A stretch of 64,000 nucleotides of DNA from Thermodesulfobacteriota bacterium (GTDB lineage Bacteria > Desulfobacterota > BSN033 > UBA1163), in assembly GCA_026415035.1 (NCBI GenBank), contig JAOAHX010000002.1, positions 62,001 through 126,000 of the forward strand, written 5' to 3'. Made by a program: the position numbers and the translations under genes. Shown in pieces: positions 16,182-24,457 of the stretch. The first letter of the stretch is position 1. Every line of letters begins with the position of its first letter. The notes beneath the pieces were generated by a model that had not been told where the DNA came from, did no database searches, and saw nothing but the letters and a program-made list of their open reading frames with translations.

Positions 16182-16597
16182 TTAGAGAAGGCCGGCGATG
16201 GCTTTGGAGAATTGACGGAGGTCCTCAAGGTCTTTTTGAATCGTCTCATCAAGGACCTGGTAATCGACCTTCCAGTACATGTGGACGAGTAAATTTCGGA
16301 AAACGGGCCATCTTTTGTAACTTCTCTGATAATTCCGAGGGAGGAGGCCAGCCTCTCCTAAGATCGCAAAGCAATCGGCGTAATCCTCTGGCACCCTTTT
16401 GAGATGCTTTGCGGCGATGTGGAAACACAAACCAAGGGCAGCTTCCATGGCCACCAGAAGACGATAAGCCCCGATATCCTTCAGGTCCTGGTCCTTCAAA
16501 AATTCTTCTTTCGATATTTTTTAATTCTTTCAAGACGGTCTAAGGACTCTTCGATTTCTTGACAACGGGTTTTCACCAACCCTACGTTCAGTTTCAT
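16182..16597 (-). pseudogene. hepT: HepT toxin (DUF86) with a -1 frameshift in an A6 run
   Basis: A HepT-family RNase-type toxin of about 138 residues, split over two frames. The ATG at 16597 overlaps the mntA stop as ATGA and gives MKLNVGLVKTRCQEIEE up to LERIKK; the frame then ends, but a -1 shift at the A6 run (16522-16517) continues as ISKEEFLKDQDLKDIG, the exact family continuation. The second part holds the catalytic R-x4-H-x-Y motif (RNLLVHMY). The span is 416 nt, 2 modulo 3, as a -1 shift needs. It may be a mutation, a sequencing error or a programmed shift. Alone, the second frame could start at a TTG at 16499. Confidence 0.75.
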
Positions 16598-17013
16598 GAC
16601 CCAAAGGCCTCTTTGATTCCCCTATGAAGGAGGGGTTTGATATCGAGGTACTTCCGGATGGCGTCCTCCACGATGGAAACGCGGAGCGCCTCGTTTCGTT
16701 CCAACATCAAGATTCCCCGGACCACCTGGTAAACAAATGAGATGGGGGCGAAGTTTAAAACTCGGACATCCAAGGGGACCTTCACCTCCTTGCTCAGGGT
16801 CTGGCTCAACGCAAGACCGAAAGAGGTCGCCTCTTCCTGCCCAATCTCCGAAAGATAGATGCCGATATCGACGTCATGGAAAGGGAGATTTTCCGCAAAA
16901 GACCCATAGAGATAGGCAAAGGCAATTTCGGGGTAGCCGATCAGCAACTCCCTGAGCTGTTCGGTCATCCTTTCTCTTTGAATCGGGTTCGGGGAGAAGA
17001 CTTTTCGTCCCAT
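16594..17013 (-). CDS. mntA: MntA antitoxin, minimal nucleotidyltransferase
   Basis: A 139-residue nucleotidyltransferase-fold protein. The polymerase-beta motif is GSFAEN (Gly37-Ser38) with the metal aspartates at HDVDIG (Asp47, Asp49). The rest (LSQTLSKEVKVPLDVRVLNFAP) follows the MntA pattern. MntA antitoxins AMPylate the HepT toxin on a tyrosine near its active site and so silence it. The stop codon overlaps the hepT start (ATGA), the usual antitoxin-toxin arrangement of this module. The N-terminus may start later, at the ATG of residue 16. Confidence 0.88.
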   Translation of the reverse strand: MGRKVFSPNPIQRERMTEQLRELLIGYPEIAFAYLYGSFAENLPFHDVDIGIYLSEIGQEEATSFGLALSQTLSKEVKVPLDVRVLNFAPISFVYQVVRGILMLERNEALRVSIVEDAIRKYLDIKPLLHRGIKEAFGS

Positions 17014-17075
17014 GTCCTCATCTCAATCCCCTCCATCCTCCTATCACAAAGGAGGACACTTGACAACGTAGGCAT

Positions 17076-17690
17076 TCAAACCTTCATCGGCAGCTGCCCT
17101 CTCTCATTTACCATCTCCCTGATCCGTAGGAGGCGCTCGAATTTGGCATCGGGAGGGGTCGTGTCGCTCACGCTCAGGATGAACCGGTCTCCCGGGGCGA
17201 TCTCCTCGAAGAGCCTGGCCATGAAATTCTCAAACGCTTCGTCCGACATCGCCGATTCGAGGAGGGCGATGGAGGGGATGCCGCCAAAGATCGTGACCTT
17301 TCCCTGAAAGGCCTTGCGTGCCTCCGAGAGCGTCACCTTGGTCATGGGGTGAGGGCAGAAGGCCTCTGCGACGTCGATGCCGCTTTCGCGGATCAGGTCA
17401 AGGAGCCCCTGATTCTCGCCGTCGCAATGAGAGAGAAGGAACTTCCCATGCCGGTGCAACACTTCGGAACATCGTTGAAGCGTGGGCAGAAGATGCTCCC
17501 GGAAGAAGGGCGGATAGGTGATCATCTCGTCGTAGTTGGCTCCGAAGTGGACGACCTCGGCTGGAGAGAGGGCATGGATCCGGATGAGCTGCTCGAAGTA
17601 GGGTTCCATGTCCTCGCTGAGCTGTCTCAACTCTTTCGGGTGATCGTAGAGTTCGAGAAAGAAGGCGGCGGGCTCGAAAAAATGTTTCAA
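17076..17690 (-). CDS. UROD-like protein, C-terminal half (frameshifted from the next entry)
   Basis: A 204-residue frame that carries the second half of a uroporphyrinogen-decarboxylase-superfamily TIM barrel: FFLELYDHPKELRQL, VVHFGANYDEMITYPPFFREHL, KFLLSHCDGENQG, CPHPMTKVTLSEARKAF and IFGGIPSI. These features recall the corrinoid methyltransferase (MtaA/CmuA-like) or O-demethylase branch rather than haem synthesis. Its only nearby start is a TTG that overlaps the stop of the N-terminal half as TTGA, with no Shine-Dalgarno. A single -1 shift would join both halves into about 398 residues, normal for the family. The simplest reading is one broken gene. Confidence 0.75.
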   Translation of the reverse strand: MKHFFEPAAFFLELYDHPKELRQLSEDMEPYFEQLIRIHALSPAEVVHFGANYDEMITYPPFFREHLLPTLQRCSEVLHRHGKFLLSHCDGENQGLLDLIRESGIDVAEAFCPHPMTKVTLSEARKAFQGKVTIFGGIPSIALLESAMSDEAFENFMARLFEEIAPGDRFILSVSDTTPPDAKFERLLRIREMVNERGQLPMKV

Positions 17691-18271
17691 GATAGGTGCA
17701 TCGGAGAGGCCGAGGGGCTTGCCCAGGCCACGACGAGCCCCTTCTCTCCCACCTCTCTCTGATATTGGGAGAAGGATTCATAGGCGGGATGGACCTTGAT
17801 GTTCTTGAAGATATATCCCACCACCTTGTAGTCCTCTGGACGCCTGATCACGTGCTTTGCGATCCAGGTCTGGGAGATGCCGTCCCGTCGCATCTTCTCG
17901 GTATAGACCATCTCGCAGGAGACCGATCCCAGCGGGGTGTGATAGAGGACGGTGATGGTTTCTCCCTCCCGTTTGACCTCGCGATCGACCCCTACGAGTT
18001 CGGGTCGGCAGGCCATCTCTCGCAACCGGTAGATTCCGAGTCCCCGGTCGATCGTATCCTCCGGTGAGCGGGTGTTTTGAAAATCTGGGATCACCTTATG
18101 ATGGCCTCCGCCGATGTAATCGGCCACCTCCTCGAGGGAGGTCTCTTTTCCAAAAGGGGGGGGCAGGGTCCCTCGATAACGATGGGCATTAAACCAGAGA
18201 TCGATCCTCGGCACCCAGGGGAGATGGTCGCTCCACTCGCCCCGGATGGCCCTTAGCATCCGCTCTCTCAT
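17687..18271 (-). CDS. UROD-like protein, N-terminal half
   Basis: A 194-residue frame starting at the ATG at 18271 (MRERMLRAIRGEWSDHLPW). The frame is open upstream, but that part runs across the terminator of the tctC gene, so it is unlikely to be translated. The sequence has the opening of the UROD superfamily, with the usual R-A-I-x-G helix, then PRIDLWFNAHRYRGTLP and YHTPLGSVSCEMVYTEKM. It ends in SASPMHLS where the family should run on into the helix found at the start of the next frame. The neighbouring TTT genes suggest a methyl- or carboxyl-transfer step in catabolism. Confidence 0.7.
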   Translation of the reverse strand: MRERMLRAIRGEWSDHLPWVPRIDLWFNAHRYRGTLPPPFGKETSLEEVADYIGGGHHKVIPDFQNTRSPEDTIDRGLGIYRLREMACRPELVGVDREVKREGETITVLYHTPLGSVSCEMVYTEKMRRDGISQTWIAKHVIRRPEDYKVVGYIFKNIKVHPAYESFSQYQREVGEKGLVVAWASPSASPMHLS

Positions 18272-18307
18272 GGTTAGCGGTTCTTTCCCTGCCAATGGTT
18301 TACCTTT

Positions 18308-18349
18308 AAAAAGAGGCGAGTCGTTCCCTTTCTCGGGGAACGACTCGCC
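18308..18349 (-). terminator. Intrinsic terminator after tctC
   Basis: A perfect 14-bp stem, GGCGAGTCGTTCCC (18315-18328) with GGGAACGACTCGCC (18336-18349), closing a 7-nt loop. Read leftwards it is followed at once by TCTTTTT. It lies about 24 nt past the tctC stop and ends the TctB-A-C transcript before the UROD-like gene. Confidence 0.9.
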
Positions 18350-18372
18350 CTCTTTCCTTCCTTCCGTCAATC

Positions 18373-19341
18373 TCATTCCAATTTGATATTGAATTCCTTG
18401 ATCAACCTCCCGTAGTGCTCAAACCCTTCCTGGAGGAATTTGGCGAAGGCCTCGGGTCCTTGGTACAAGACCGGTTGTCCGATCTCCTGCATGCTCTTGA
18501 TGAACTCCGGATCCTCGCAGACCTTCTTGAACCGCTCGGCAAGGTACCGGATGACCTCGGAAGGCGTCCCTTTGGGAGCGGCGACACCCTTCACCGAGCC
18601 GGCGGTGACGACGTTATACCCCAGTTCCTTCAGTGTCGGGGTTTCGGGAAGGGCGGGATCCCTCTCCTCCAATGCCACGGCGATCGGGATCAACCGTTTC
18701 GCCTTGATGTGGCTGATGATTTCAGAGGGATGGTTTCCTCCGGTATCGGTCTGCCCTCCGACGATGGCCGTCACCGCCTCGGCCCCACCCCTGAAGGGGA
18801 CGGTCACGATTTTTAGGCCGGTGGCCTTCCCGATGGCCTGAAAGGTGATATCCACGGACCCGGCCCTTGTGGAGACCGAGGCCGTGACCTGATCCCTCTT
18901 CTTCCCCCACTCGACCAACTCTTTAAAGGTCTTGTATGGGGCGTCCCCCCGGACGACGACGACTACCGAGTGGATGGAGAGGCGGCAGACCGCGATCAGA
19001 TCTTTGAAGGTGTCGTAAGGGAGTTTCTGAAAATGGGGGGTGACCAGATCGTGTCCGGACCCGTACCCGAGGTAGAGGGTATATCCATCGGGTTTGGAAC
19101 GGACCACCCCTTCCGTTCCCGTGACCCCACCTCCACCGGGTTTGTTGACGACCACGAGGGGTTGATCGAAATATTTGGGGGCATATTTGGCCACCAGACG
19201 GGCCAATACGTCTGTAGAGCCGCCCGCTGCAAACGGAACGACCAGCTCGATCGGCTTGGAGGGAAATTTTTCCGCTGCCGATCCTACGCTGGAGAAGGCC
19301 AAAAGCGACGTTAACAAAAGGCTTAGAAAAATCTTCTTCAT
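18373..19341 (-). CDS. tctC: TTT transporter periplasmic binding protein, TctC/Bug family
   Basis: A 322-residue Bug-family receptor, second copy. A Sec signal (IFLSLLLTSLLAFSSVGSAA) precedes FPSKPIELVVPFAAGGSTD, the VVNKPGGGGVTGTEG loop and KPDGYTLYLGYGSG. It differs a good deal from the copy at 1.5-2.4 kb, so the two systems should have different ligands. It is the last gene of the second B-A-C operon, 76 nt after tctA, and is followed by a strong terminator. Confidence 0.93.
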   Translation of the reverse strand: MKKIFLSLLLTSLLAFSSVGSAAEKFPSKPIELVVPFAAGGSTDVLARLVAKYAPKYFDQPLVVVNKPGGGGVTGTEGVVRSKPDGYTLYLGYGSGHDLVTPHFQKLPYDTFKDLIAVCRLSIHSVVVVVRGDAPYKTFKELVEWGKKRDQVTASVSTRAGSVDITFQAIGKATGLKIVTVPFRGGAEAVTAIVGGQTDTGGNHPSEIISHIKAKRLIPIAVALEERDPALPETPTLKELGYNVVTAGSVKGVAAPKGTPSEVIRYLAERFKKVCEDPEFIKSMQEIGQPVLYQGPEAFAKFLQEGFEHYGRLIKEFNIKLE

Positions 19342-19417
19342 CTTCTTCCTCCTCCTCTTTTAAAAAATTGGATGTCTCATCCCTTGCCAAAGAAAACCTC
19401 TGATCCCTTCACCTCCT

Positions 19418-20953
19418 TTATTGGCCCGGATCCGTTTTCCCCTGGATCCTCCCTTTGGTCCATCTCCGACGCAAGACCCACCCGATCTGAAGCAGGATGA
19501 AGAGAATGAGAAAGCCCATCATGGCCCCCGAGATCGGACGCTTGAAGAAAATCCCGGGATTTCCGGCGGACATGAGCAGGGCTTGGCGGAGCGACCGCTC
19601 GAGGATTGGCCCCAAGACAAAGGCGAGGATGAGCGGTCCGGGTTCGAGCTCCACCTTCCTGAAGAAGTAGCCGATGACCCCGAAGAGGCCCATGACCCAG
19701 ATATCGAAGACGGAGTTTCGGATGCTGTAGACCCCCACACAGCAGAAGAGGACGATGATGGGGGCAAGGATGGCATAGGGAACCCGCAGAAGCTGGGCCC
19801 ACATTCCTACGAGGGGAAGGTTGAGGATGAGGAGCATCCCGTTCCCGATATACATCGAGGCCACCACGCCCCAGAAGACATCGGGCCTCTCGGTGATGAG
19901 AAAAGGCCCGGGTTGAACCCCCTGGATGAGGAGCGCGGCGAAGATCATGGCGATGGCCGCATTGCCGGGGATGCCGAGGGTGAGCAGGGGGATGAAGGAG
20001 GCGCTCGCTGCGGAGTTGTTTGCCGATTCAGGCCCAGCCACCCCTTGAATGGCACCCTTGCCAAACTCTTCGGGATGCTTGGAGACCTTCTTCTCCACCG
20101 CATAGGAGACGAGGGAGGAGATGACTGCGCCGCCTCCAGGCAGGATCCCGATGAAGAATCCGATCAACGATCCTCGAACGATGGCCCATTTCGATTCGGC
20201 CCAATCCTTGAGGCTCGGCCAGAGATGGGTGATCTTCTGGGTGACGACCTCTGTTTTCAGCTTCCGTTCGAGATTATAAAGGATCTCTCCGATGCCGAAG
20301 AGCCCCATGGCCAGCGTGACGAAGTCGATCCCCTCCTGGAGCATGAAGAGGCCGAAGGTGAACCGGATGGCCCCCGAAATGGGATCCAGTCCGATCGACC
20401 CGAGGAGCAGGCCCAAGACGATCATGATCAGCCCCTTCAGGACGGAACTTCCTCCGAGGAGGGTGGCGAGGAGAAGCCCTAAAAGGGTGAGGGAGAAATA
20501 TTCGGGCGGTCCAAACTTCAAAGCAAACTCGGCCAAAGGCGGGGCGACGAAGGTGATCCCGATCACCCCGACCGTGCCCGCGATAAAGGAGCCGATGGCG
20601 GCGATCCCAAGGGCAGGACCTGCACGGCCTTTCTGGGCCATCTTGTAGCCGTCGATGCAGGTGACGACAGAGGCCGCCTCTCCCGGGATGTTGACCAGGA
20701 TGGAGGTGGTCGATCCTCCGTACATGGCGCCGTAGAAGATCCCGGCCATCAGGATGATGGAGGTGACGGGAGAACCTATTTTGAAACTGAGGGGGAGGAG
20801 GAGGGAGATGGTGGCTGCAGGGCCAAGTCCTGGGAGGATCCCCACCACCGTCCCCAGGAAGGCTCCCAGGAAGGCAAAAGTGAGATTGGTGAGCGTGAGG
20901 GCGATTCCAAAGCCGTTGAACAATCCCTGAAAGGTTTCAAGAATCTCATTCAT
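19418..20953 (-). CDS. tctA: TTT transporter large permease, TctA family
   Basis: A 511-residue polytopic membrane protein, second TctA of the window. Signatures: GILPGLGPAATISLLLPLS, GIFYGAMYGGSTTSILVNIPGEA, GILPGGGAVISSLVSYAVEKK and GVAGPESANNSAASASFIPL. It follows tctB by 11 nt. The two TctA proteins are clearly related along their length but not near-identical, which argues for old paralogues or separate acquisition rather than recent duplication. Confidence 0.94.
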   Translation of the reverse strand: MNEILETFQGLFNGFGIALTLTNLTFAFLGAFLGTVVGILPGLGPAATISLLLPLSFKIGSPVTSIILMAGIFYGAMYGGSTTSILVNIPGEAASVVTCIDGYKMAQKGRAGPALGIAAIGSFIAGTVGVIGITFVAPPLAEFALKFGPPEYFSLTLLGLLLATLLGGSSVLKGLIMIVLGLLLGSIGLDPISGAIRFTFGLFMLQEGIDFVTLAMGLFGIGEILYNLERKLKTEVVTQKITHLWPSLKDWAESKWAIVRGSLIGFFIGILPGGGAVISSLVSYAVEKKVSKHPEEFGKGAIQGVAGPESANNSAASASFIPLLTLGIPGNAAIAMIFAALLIQGVQPGPFLITERPDVFWGVVASMYIGNGMLLILNLPLVGMWAQLLRVPYAILAPIIVLFCCVGVYSIRNSVFDIWVMGLFGVIGYFFRKVELEPGPLILAFVLGPILERSLRQALLMSAGNPGIFFKRPISGAMMGFLILFILLQIGWVLRRRWTKGRIQGKTDPGQ

Positions 20954-20964
20954 CCAACGGATCC

Positions 20965-21423
20965 TTAACCCGAAAAGAAACCCATGGGGAGTGGGACTTC
21001 CAGGAGCTTCCCGAAGATCAGGTAGAGAGAGGCGGTCACGGCGAACGATAACCCGATCACTCGAAACCAGCCGAGTTGTTCGATCACCTTCATCCAGGCC
21101 AGCAGAAAGAGGAAGGTCGTCAGGGGAAACCCCAGCCGTCCGATGGCCAAGGCATAGGAAAAGAGGATGAGGACGGCGAGCAAGGGCCGAAGCCAGGTCC
21201 GTTCCGGCCAGAAGGGCTTGGACCCCTTCCCCTTCCCGAGGCGGGTGAGGATCAAGATCGCGGAGAGGACGATCAAGGCGATGGAAAGACTGAAGGGAAG
21301 AAACCCCGAACCGGGATGCCGGAGGCTTCCCATCTTGAGTCCCACCGAGCTTAAGGCGGTCACCACGCCGATGACGAAGAGGACCGCGCCGGTCAGCCTA
21401 TCCCACTTTTCGATCGTGCTCAC
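20965..21423 (-). CDS. tctB: TTT transporter small permease, TctB family (start uncertain)
   Basis: A membrane protein of about 150 residues with four hydrophobic helices and the TctB loop SLRHPGSGFLPFSLS. The start is unusual. A perfect Shine-Dalgarno, GGAGGTGA (21427-21420), is followed 5 nt later by ATC (21414) exactly where the family's first Met is expected (xEKWDRLTGAVLF). The GTG at 21423 used here lies inside that Shine-Dalgarno; a TTG at 21489 lies upstream of a good promoter and would not be transcribed from it. Either an AUC start or a G-to-C change at this codon fits best. Confidence 0.8.
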   Translation of the reverse strand: MSTIEKWDRLTGAVLFVIGVVTALSSVGLKMGSLRHPGSGFLPFSLSIALIVLSAILILTRLGKGKGSKPFWPERTWLRPLLAVLILFSYALAIGRLGFPLTTFLFLLAWMKVIEQLGWFRVIGLSFAVTASLYLIFGKLLEVPLPMGFFSG

Positions 21424-21443
21424 CTCCCCGGTCAGGTGACGGT

Positions 21444-21473
21444 ATTGTAAATTAAATTCGGAAGGGGCGTCAA
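21444..21473 (-). promoter_or_regulatory. Promoter of the second tctBAC operon
   Basis: TTGACG (5 of 6) at 21473-21468, 18-nt spacer, TACAAT (5 of 6) at 21449-21444, reading leftwards. The predicted start, near 21437, leaves a leader of about 22 nt that holds the perfect GGAGGTGA ribosome site. Confidence 0.6.
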
Positions 21474-21489
21474 TATCGATGAAGTCCAA

Positions 21490-21749
21490 TAAGATTGCTT
21501 TCGGGGATGAGGAAAAGTTGGAACAAGGGGGTCTATTCTAAGCGTAATTTAAGAGAAACATGGGGTTCAATCTTTCAGGGAAAAGAAGGGAATCCTAAGA
21601 CCCATCAAATGGACCGGGCCAGCTCCCCTTCCCTTTTCCCCTTTTCCGTGTTACAAATCATTTCATCTCTGTAGGGGTACTGGAGGACCCAGTTAGGCTT
21701 ACTTACTCCGAAATATCTTTGCCCCCGCCTTTGCTTCATTTCAACCCCC
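21490..21749. other. Divergent intergenic region
   Basis: A 260-nt gap between the leftward tctB operon and the rightward polysaccharide operon. It is AT-richer than its surroundings (ATTTAAGAG, TTACAAATC) and should hold the promoter of the rightward operon, but I see no convincing -35/-10 pair or known riboswitch in it. Confidence 0.5.
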
Positions 21750-23015
21750 ATGGCGACCATCACGATATTTATCCTTTTATTCTTCCTCCTCATATTGATG
21801 ATTCTTTCCTTCATCGCATGGAGGAGGTGGCGCAGAGGGGTCTATTTTAAAAGGCTCGATCAAGAGGTGGAGCGGATGCGCCCCCTGATCGGGAAATTTA
21901 TAGAAGAGCCGAATTTGCCCGTCCCGGTCGAATGGAAATCTTCGCCAAACACGGTGAAGTGGCAGGCCATTGAGAGAGTGCTTTTGCGTTTGAGAAACAC
22001 GGCCCCGGCGGACCGACAGGCCTCGGTCGAAAGACTTTTTCATCATTTGGGGTATGCCGAATTTTATCAATCCCTTCTCAGCAAGGGAAACCGGTGGAAG
22101 CGCGCCCTTGCCGCGGAGCGATTGGGAGCCATGGGAGCCTCTGCGGCTTCCATCGAAGCCTTAATCCAAGCGTTGAGGGACCCTTCCAAAGAGGTACGGT
22201 CCATCGCCTTACGCTCTCTCGCCCAGATGGCTGATGAACGGTCGATCTCCTTTCTGGTGAAGGAACTTCCCCGGATGGTTCATCCTGAGACAGGGGTTTA
22301 TCTGGCGACGCTCAAAAATGCTATGATTCGCATGGGTGAGTCGCTCCTTCCCGTCCTTTTGCCCCACCTGGAGACCGATGATCCCCACGTGCTCTGTTTG
22401 GTGGCGGATGGTTTGGGAGAGATCGGATCGAAGGAGGCGACTCCCTATCTGATCCGCCTCTTAACCCATCCTGACCCCGAAGTGAGGGCCAAAACGGCCA
22501 AGGCCATTGGAAAAATCCATGATCCTTCTGCCGTCCCTGCCCTCCTGGCGATGGACCGGGAACCGGTCTGGTACGTTCGGCTTCAGGTGTGCCATTCTCT
22601 TGGCCTCTTAGGAGATGAAAGGGGAATTGATTTCCTGAAGGATCGGCTCGTTGATGAGAGCTGGCAGGTCAGGGCTGCGGCTGCCGAGGCCCTCATTAAA
22701 ATCGGTCCGCCCGCCCTTCCCTCCGTTGTCAGGATGCTCCAAGAAAACAAGGATCGCTATGCGAGAGAGCAGATCGCTGAGGAACTGCAGCGGTCCGGCA
22801 TGGTTGAGGAGTTGATCCACTCCTTGGGGGATCCTGACGATCCTCTGTTAGATTTAAAACGAAGCCTGTTCATGGCTCTGGTCTCCTTGGGGATGACGAA
22901 TTTCTTAAGATGGGTCAAGGAGAACCATCCTTCGGTGGGGGTTCGAAGGGAAGTCTCCCTTCTCTTAGAATCCGCTGAGTCTTCGGAGGGAAGCTCCCAC
23001 AGGAGGACCGAATGA
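21750..23015 (+). CDS. Membrane-anchored HEAT-repeat protein
   Basis: A 421-residue protein. One N-terminal membrane helix (ITIFILLFFLLILMILSFIAW) is followed by RRWRRG, which should keep the C-terminal part in the cytoplasm. Residues about 115-390 are HEAT/PBS-lyase-type repeats of about 31 residues, for example GAMGASAASIEALIQALRDP, GLGEIGSKEATPYLIRLL and AIGKIHDPSAVPALLAM. Such repeats bind proteins, so a scaffold for the synthase encoded next is likely. First of five genes, each overlapping the next by 4 nt (here ATGA at 23012). No clear Shine-Dalgarno precedes the ATG at 21750. Confidence 0.82.
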   Translation: MATITIFILLFFLLILMILSFIAWRRWRRGVYFKRLDQEVERMRPLIGKFIEEPNLPVPVEWKSSPNTVKWQAIERVLLRLRNTAPADRQASVERLFHHLGYAEFYQSLLSKGNRWKRALAAERLGAMGASAASIEALIQALRDPSKEVRSIALRSLAQMADERSISFLVKELPRMVHPETGVYLATLKNAMIRMGESLLPVLLPHLETDDPHVLCLVADGLGEIGSKEATPYLIRLLTHPDPEVRAKTAKAIGKIHDPSAVPALLAMDREPVWYVRLQVCHSLGLLGDERGIDFLKDRLVDESWQVRAAAAEALIKIGPPALPSVVRMLQENKDRYAREQIAEELQRSGMVEELIHSLGDPDDPLLDLKRSLFMALVSLGMTNFLRWVKENHPSVGVRREVSLLLESAESSEGSSHRRTE

Positions 23016-24457
23016 ACCTCTCCACCCCTGACCTCTTCATCCCGATCCTCCTTGGGTTCAACTATTTTGTGATCTTCTATTTTGGGTTCGTCAACACCAT
23101 CTATTTTGCCCTGCTCCTCCTCTCCCTCTTCACCGCTCTTCAACAATTGAGGAGGAGCCTCTTTGCGGGATATCAAGAAATGGCTTCCTCCCCGGTGACT
23201 CCTCCGGTCACCATTCTCGTGCCCGCCCACAATGAAGAGTTGACCATTGTGGATACGGTTCGTTCCCTGTTAAAATTAGATTATCCATCCTACGAAGTGA
23301 TCGTCATCGACGATGGCTCGACCGATAAGACGTTGGAGCAACTCATCCGACATTACCATCTCTATCCTGTCGATCTGATCTACCGACCTGTCATTCCCAC
23401 CGGGCCCGTCAGCGGTTTCTATATCAACCCGAGATATCCAAACCTCACCGTGATCCAGAAATCTTGGGGGGGGAAATCAGACGCCCTCAACGTGGGGATC
23501 AATCTGGCTCGAAGCCCCTACTTCTGTTCGATCGATGCGGATACGATTCTCGAGGGAGACGCTTTGCTAAAAATTATGAAGCCTTTTCTCGAATCGGAAA
23601 CCTTGGTGGCCAGCGGGGGGATCATCCGCATCCTGGATGGATGCACCGTGGAGGATGGGAGAATTGTCACCATCGATCTGCCTCGGAAGGATATCTTGAT
23701 TTTCCAGGTGGTGGAGTATCTTCGCTCCTTTCTCTTTGGGCGAACGGGGTGGAGCACCTTGGGCTGTCTCCTTGTGCTTTCGGGCGCTTTTTCGGTGTTT
23801 CAAAAAAAGGCGGTCCAAGAGGTGGGGGGGTATGCCAGGGACACCGTCACCGAGGACTTTGAATTAATCGTCCGCCTTCATCGGAGGCTGAGAGAGCGAA
23901 AACAGCCTTATCAGATCTCCTTTATTCCGGAACCGGCTGCCTGGACCCAAGTTCCGGATCGATATAGGATCCTGGCCCGGCAGCGACGGCGATGGCAGAG
24001 GGGGTTGGCGACGACCCTGTTCTCCAATCTGCGGATGTTCTTCAATCCCCGGTATGGAAAAATTGGACTGGTGGCCTTTCCGACGACTTTTTTCATAGAG
24101 CTTCTGGGCCCCGGGATCGAATTGCTGGGCTATGGCGTAGTCGCTCTCTCCTTCTATTTCAATTTGATCAATCTTCGGATGTTCTGGCTCTTCCTCCTTT
24201 TTGCCCTCCTTTATGGGGTGTTTCTCTCGGTGGGGGCCATCTTGATCGAAGAGATGACCTACCGAAGGTATCCCAAATGGAGCTCCCTCTTGAAATTGTT
24301 GGTCTATGCCGTGCTGGAGAATTTTGGGTATCGACAGCTCAACGCCTGGTGGCGGGTCCAGGCCCTCTTTCAACTTTTGTCCGGAAAGAATGGCTGGGGG
24401 AGAATCACCCGACGTCGATTTGCCAGGATTCGGTCGAGGAGGCCTGGGGGAAGATGA
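23012..24457 (+). CDS. Processive GT2 glycosyltransferase (polysaccharide synthase)
   Basis: A 481-residue inner-membrane synthase of the BcsA/PgaC type. One or two N-terminal helices precede a cytoplasmic GT-A domain with all the processive-enzyme motifs: VIDDGSTDKT, SIDADT (DxD), TEDFEL (catalytic Asp) and RQRRRWQRG (QxxRW). Four C-terminal hydrophobic segments (FFIELLGPGIELLGYGVVAL onward) should make the polymer channel. Presence of a deacetylase downstream suggests a polymer of N-acetylated hexosamine, as in poly-GlcNAc, but the sugar is not readable. No PilZ domain is present. Overlaps its neighbours as ATGA on both sides. Confidence 0.9.
   Translation: MNLSTPDLFIPILLGFNYFVIFYFGFVNTIYFALLLLSLFTALQQLRRSLFAGYQEMASSPVTPPVTILVPAHNEELTIVDTVRSLLKLDYPSYEVIVIDDGSTDKTLEQLIRHYHLYPVDLIYRPVIPTGPVSGFYINPRYPNLTVIQKSWGGKSDALNVGINLARSPYFCSIDADTILEGDALLKIMKPFLESETLVASGGIIRILDGCTVEDGRIVTIDLPRKDILIFQVVEYLRSFLFGRTGWSTLGCLLVLSGAFSVFQKKAVQEVGGYARDTVTEDFELIVRLHRRLRERKQPYQISFIPEPAAWTQVPDRYRILARQRRRWQRGLATTLFSNLRMFFNPRYGKIGLVAFPTTFFIELLGPGIELLGYGVVALSFYFNLINLRMFWLFLLFALLYGVFLSVGAILIEEMTYRRYPKWSSLLKLLVYAVLENFGYRQLNAWWRVQALFQLLSGKNGWGRITRRRFARIRSRRPGGR

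Noticed and set aside
18272-18376. Upstream extension of the UROD-like frame
   Set aside because: It crosses the perfect terminator hairpin of the tctC transcript and is not family-like.
21605-21814. 69-residue minus-strand frame upstream of the polysaccharide operon
   Set aside because: Lys/Arg/Met-rich, overlaps the HEAT gene start, and no family pattern is visible.
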